This document shows, in pieces, positions 60,541 to 63,439 of a stretch of 63,439 bases of DNA (its first letter is position 1; each line of letters starts with the position of its first letter). Both the position numbers and the translations under genes were made by a program. Source of the stretch: Candidatus Bathyarchaeota archaeon (lineage in GTDB: Archaea; Thermoproteota; Bathyarchaeia; Bathyarchaeales; Bathycorpusculaceae); assembly GCA_029907545.1 (NCBI GenBank), contig JARYLR010000006.1:1-63439 (forward strand). Direction: 5' to 3'. The notes below the pieces were generated by a model. It saw only the letters and a list, made by a program, of their open reading frames with translations. It did no database searches and was not told where the DNA came from.

Positions 60541-61818
60541 TCAAACATTTTTTGCCAGTTTTGTCTTCGCTGCATAGTAGCCCATGCCTGCCAGCAGCCC
60601 AGCAGATCCTATAACCCACGACTGTAGCGAGACAAATATGGTGAAAGCTAACATTCCTACGCACGTAAGTGTTCCCAGAGCAGACATCAAACGCTTGAAA
60701 TTTCCTCTCCGAGAACTTTTCAATTTGAGTGCTGCGATGTTGCCTATGGCGTAGTAGAAAAGCGATGCAAACGTGCTTATGGCAACCACGCTACCGAGAT
60801 CTATGAATAAGACAAGGAAAATCATTAACAGCCCTACAGTCCAAACTGAATAATGTGGAGTACGATATTTCGGGTGCAACTTGCTGAGAGTTTTCGGCAA
60901 GTCACCTCTTCTAGCCATCGCAAACGTCACTCTCGAGACTCCCAGAATGGAAGTCAACAGGACACTTGCCGTGGCGATGAGCCCCCCAAAAGAGACCAAG
61001 AGAACAATGAAGCTGTTTTCTGTAGCGTTCATGGCTTCAACCAAAGGCGATGTGGAGCCAGCAAGTTTGCCTGCGCCTACCAGTCCCACAGCCACGATGC
61101 CTACGCCCACGTAGAAGATGGTAGACACCAGCAACGACAGCAGTATTGCTCTGGAGACGTTTTTTTCTGCGTTTCTGACTTCTTCAGCGACAACTGCTAC
61201 TCTGGCAAAACCAGCATAAGCAAAGAATATGTAGAATGCTCCTTGCAAGACTCCGATTTCTAAAGGGGCAAACGGTGCAAAGTTAGCTGGCTTAACGTAG
61301 GCAAGCCCAAAGAGGATGAAGAGAACCAGTATAAGCAGCTTGGTGACAACAAAAACGTTGTTTAAAAGTGCTGACTGACGTATTCCAACCAAGTTCAAGA
61401 CTGTAAATGCCAAACAGATTATTGCGGCAATCACGTTCACGGGAAGACTGGGAACCAGAGCAGAGAGATAGTATGCAAAGCCTAAGGAAACTGCAGCTCC
61501 TACAAAGGTGTTAGACAGCATCCACATCCAGCCAGCCAAGAAGCCTACTGACGGGGAGATCAGCTGATAGGCGAATTCATACACGCTTCCCTCTTTAGGC
61601 AGCACCTTTGTGAGTTCAGCGAAGCTTATCGCCGTAAACAATGAAACCAGCGCTGCTATAAACATAGAAACCACTAGGGCTGAACCAGCTAAGCCTGCTA
61701 CTATTCCCGTGACTACGAAAATGCCCGCCCCAATAATGGCGCCTATGCTGAGTGCCGTGGCATCAAACAAACTCAGAGAAGGCTTTAATGTTTCTTTTGC
61801 TTGCGTTTTTTCAGCCAT
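60541..61818 (-). CDS. APC-family amino-acid permease
   Basis: 425 residues with twelve transmembrane helices. The N-terminus has IGAIIGAGIFVVTGIVAGLAGSALV, the conserved unwound-helix motif of amino acid-polyamine-organocation transporters, and the middle has FAYAGFARVAVVAEEVRNAEKNV, typical of the superfamily. Substrate probably an amino acid. Monocistronic. Confidence 0.9.
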   Translation of the reverse strand: MAEKTQAKETLKPSLSLFDATALSIGAIIGAGIFVVTGIVAGLAGSALVVSMFIAALVSLFTAISFAELTKVLPKEGSVYEFAYQLISPSVGFLAGWMWMLSNTFVGAAVSLGFAYYLSALVPSLPVNVIAAIICLAFTVLNLVGIRQSALLNNVFVVTKLLILVLFILFGLAYVKPANFAPFAPLEIGVLQGAFYIFFAYAGFARVAVVAEEVRNAEKNVSRAILLSLLVSTIFYVGVGIVAVGLVGAGKLAGSTSPLVEAMNATENSFIVLLVSFGGLIATASVLLTSILGVSRVTFAMARRGDLPKTLSKLHPKYRTPHYSVWTVGLLMIFLVLFIDLGSVVAISTFASLFYYAIGNIAALKLKSSRRGNFKRLMSALGTLTCVGMLAFTIFVSLQSWVIGSAGLLAGMGYYAAKTKLAKNV

Positions 61819-61898
61819 GCTTTGCTTAGGTAAGGTTATCTGTTCAAAAACTTTGCCTAGGTAGACAACATTTTCTTAGGAACCAGCTAAGAAGCAGT

Positions 61899-63439
61899 CT
61901 ATGCCGATTTATCTTTGCTTTCCCAGAACTCTCGGGTTCGCAGGTACTGAATCTTTGCTTTCAGCAAGTCCATGTAAAACTCATCCTCGTTAGAATGCAT
62001 TTTGCCCAAGATTCTAGACGCTGTTTCAGGTCCTACGCCTTTCACTTCTAAAGCCGTTATCGCCTTTTTTCCATAGCTTAAAATTAGGTCTGCCTTTCGT
62101 CTTGCACTTGTCAGCTCTTTTAGTTCTTCTTCGCTGAGTTCTTTGCCTTCTCTTCTTTTCTTTAGGCTGTCGGCTAGATGCTTTACGTCTTGGCTAAAGT
62201 ATGTTAACGTCAATAGCCTTGAGCCGCATTTAGCACACTCAGGTTCCTCAGGCAAACTTTTAATCTTCTCTTCAACCAGCCATTCACCGCACTTCATGCA
62301 CAGCAGCCTAGCCGTTCTTGCCTCAATCGCCCGCTTCATCTTCTCGATGTTGCTTAGCAAAACCTCTTCGGGAGCCATCAGCTCTGAGATGTCGCTATAC
62401 TTTTCAAGGATATGGAAAGCCAATGGCGTAGGCTTCTCGCTTCGGTAGATTGCACTAACCTTGATCTTCCCATTCTTAACGTCGCTGATGATTTCTTTAA
62501 CTTTGGCAACATCCACCTTTTCCAACATGGCTTCGCGGATTGTTTCATCATAGATCGGTGTGTCTCCAAACTGAAACGGCAAACGGCTCTCCGTATCCGC
62601 ACCCGTAGTCTTGCCTCGTGGCAATGCCCCAAACCGCTGAGCCACAAACCTCATCTTGTAGGTGAAAGGGAACTTTGCATCCAAATAACGGTAGAAGGCT
62701 TTCTCCGCCTCCTCATCGCTCACGTTGAAAAGCAGCTTAGATATGTCCTCCGCTTCTTTTTGTGTAGGCTTTCTTCTTAACTCGATAAGTATGCGGTAGC
62801 CGTCGTTCCACCAGCCAACTATGATCTCCCTATCGGAGAGTAACGTGTCAAAGACTCCACCAAACGTGCGATTCACAATCTCTCCAAAACACGCATGCAC
62901 AATCAAATACCTGTCAAAAGCCTCAACCACAATGCGCCTATGCGTAGGCAAAGGCGCATCCTGCTTAACGTGCTCCGCAATTTCCTTTACAGCGTCCCCC
63001 AGCGTTTCCTTGTCGACGTCAAGTGTTGCCGCAGCTTTTTCAATCGCTAGATCGACGTTCCCAGCGTCTTTTAACGCTTTTTGAATCTCCTCCCTCATAA
63101 TGCCCGTCCGCTTGGCCAGATCAAATGGCAAAGGAATCATCTCGCCATCCCAGCCAGGAATTGCGGCTAAGGGGTCTTCGGAAGGCACTACGTATACTGT
63201 GCCTGTTTCCTGTTCTATTTGGACGATGCGCCAGACTTTTCCCTTGACGATGATGTTTAGTCCGACTCTGGCGTCCAGAGCCATGAACTCGTCGCCTAGA
63301 ATGCCGATTTTTCTGTCTGAAATGACGTTGACCATGGGGTAGCGTCGCTCGTCTGGAATCATGCTTAGATTCTCAAAGTAGTATTTTCTGCTTCGTTTTC
63401 CCTTTTTCAACAGTTTGCCTTCTTCGCTAAATCTTAATT
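61899..63439 (-). CDS. lhr: Lhr helicase, C-terminal part (continues beyond window)
   Basis: The open frame runs from the right edge of the window to 61899, covering about the last 510 residues of a Lhr-type superfamily 2 helicase; the two RecA domains are outside. YYFENLSMIPDERRYPMVNVIS opens the winged-helix/beta-barrel core region. A zinc-ribbon-like segment (CMKCGEWLVEEK and CAKCGSRLL) and a helix-hairpin-helix-like end (ALEVKGVGPETASRILGKM) follow. TTG 63410 is an internal codon, not the start. It is a DNA-repair helicase acting on forks and branched DNA. Confidence 0.88.
   Translation of the reverse strand, partial: LRFSEEGKLLKKGKRSRKYYFENLSMIPDERRYPMVNVISDRKIGILGDEFMALDARVGLNIIVKGKVWRIVQIEQETGTVYVVPSEDPLAAIPGWDGEMIPLPFDLAKRTGIMREEIQKALKDAGNVDLAIEKAAATLDVDKETLGDAVKEIAEHVKQDAPLPTHRRIVVEAFDRYLIVHACFGEIVNRTFGGVFDTLLSDREIIVGWWNDGYRILIELRRKPTQKEAEDISKLLFNVSDEEAEKAFYRYLDAKFPFTYKMRFVAQRFGALPRGKTTGADTESRLPFQFGDTPIYDETIREAMLEKVDVAKVKEIISDVKNGKIKVSAIYRSEKPTPLAFHILEKYSDISELMAPEEVLLSNIEKMKRAIEARTARLLCMKCGEWLVEEKIKSLPEEPECAKCGSRLLTLTYFSQDVKHLADSLKKRREGKELSEEELKELTSARRKADLILSYGKKAITALEVKGVGPETASRILGKMHSNEDEFYMDLLKAKIQYLRTREFWESKDKSA

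Overview
The window looks like a chromosome segment of an uncultured archaeon, most likely Bathyarchaeia or a close relative. Archaeal markers include NucS, Nre, an archaeal HtpX, the C-terminal part of Lhr, a COG1340-type coiled-coil protein, tandem HdrA genes with an MvhD fusion, TATA-like boxes before several genes, and a tRNA-Asp that seems to carry an intron. Secreted proteins ending in a PEFPS motif, a transmembrane helix and a basic tail fit that group. There is no rRNA gene, CRISPR array or complete insertion sequence. The taxonomic placement is an inference from gene content.

Layout. 1-7000: cell-surface genes (a C13-like peptidase with an in-frame stop, a beta-helix protein, a hydrolase/PKD protein), interrupted at 2400-3690 by a transposase remnant that has replaced the 5' halves of two divergent genes (LUD domain and exonuclease III). 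7100-11400: an accessory island with four small DNA-binding-type proteins, a cluster of perfect palindromes, a TOTE-type primase-like protein and a prohead-protease-like protein; I read it as a decayed provirus or plasmid. 11590-15520: two paralogous helical-domain proteins followed by a PAS/GAF histidine kinase, an overlapping response regulator and a strong hairpin terminator. 15600-23730: a gene graveyard (dockerin beta-helix protein with a frameshift, GNAT fragment, B12/radical SAM gene with three lesions, pentameric ligand-gated channel homolog with two lesions, methyltransferase and RibD fragments) around an intact ABC transporter. 23880-28530: SPASM radical SAM enzyme with an MFS transporter, a tiny Trp-containing ORF, a polyprenyl-synthase homolog and two divergent PadR regulators. 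28560-41920: two secreted proteins, then mostly ordinary metabolism (methionine synthase, HtpX, M20 peptidase, ECF S component plus DUF4430 protein, ADP-forming acyl-CoA synthetase beta subunit, UbiA, flavodoxin, adenosine deaminase, CBS/HPF-like fusion, Lrp-type regulator). 42170-45520: nrdR-nrdD-nrdG behind a possible NrdR operator. 45570-50820: a homing-endonuclease fragment, tRNA-Asp, a frameshifted Nre gene, a broken Na+/Ca2+ exchanger and an intact cation/proton antiporter. 51000-63439: coiled-coil protein, pyrophosphatase, NucS, methyltransferase, polyferredoxin-HdrA-HdrA/MvhD operon, amino-acid permease and the 3' part of lhr.

How the genes work together. The clearest units are anaerobic deoxyribonucleotide synthesis (NrdR/D/G), a flavin-based electron-transfer module (polyferredoxin, HdrA, HdrA-MvhD; no HdrB/C or hydrogenase here), a likely vitamin uptake pair, a kinase/regulator pair, and the radical SAM/MFS pair. 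The striking global feature is the number of disrupted genes, about a dozen, lying next to very long intact ones. That argues for real local gene decay, although read-level checks are needed because several lesions are single-base indels.
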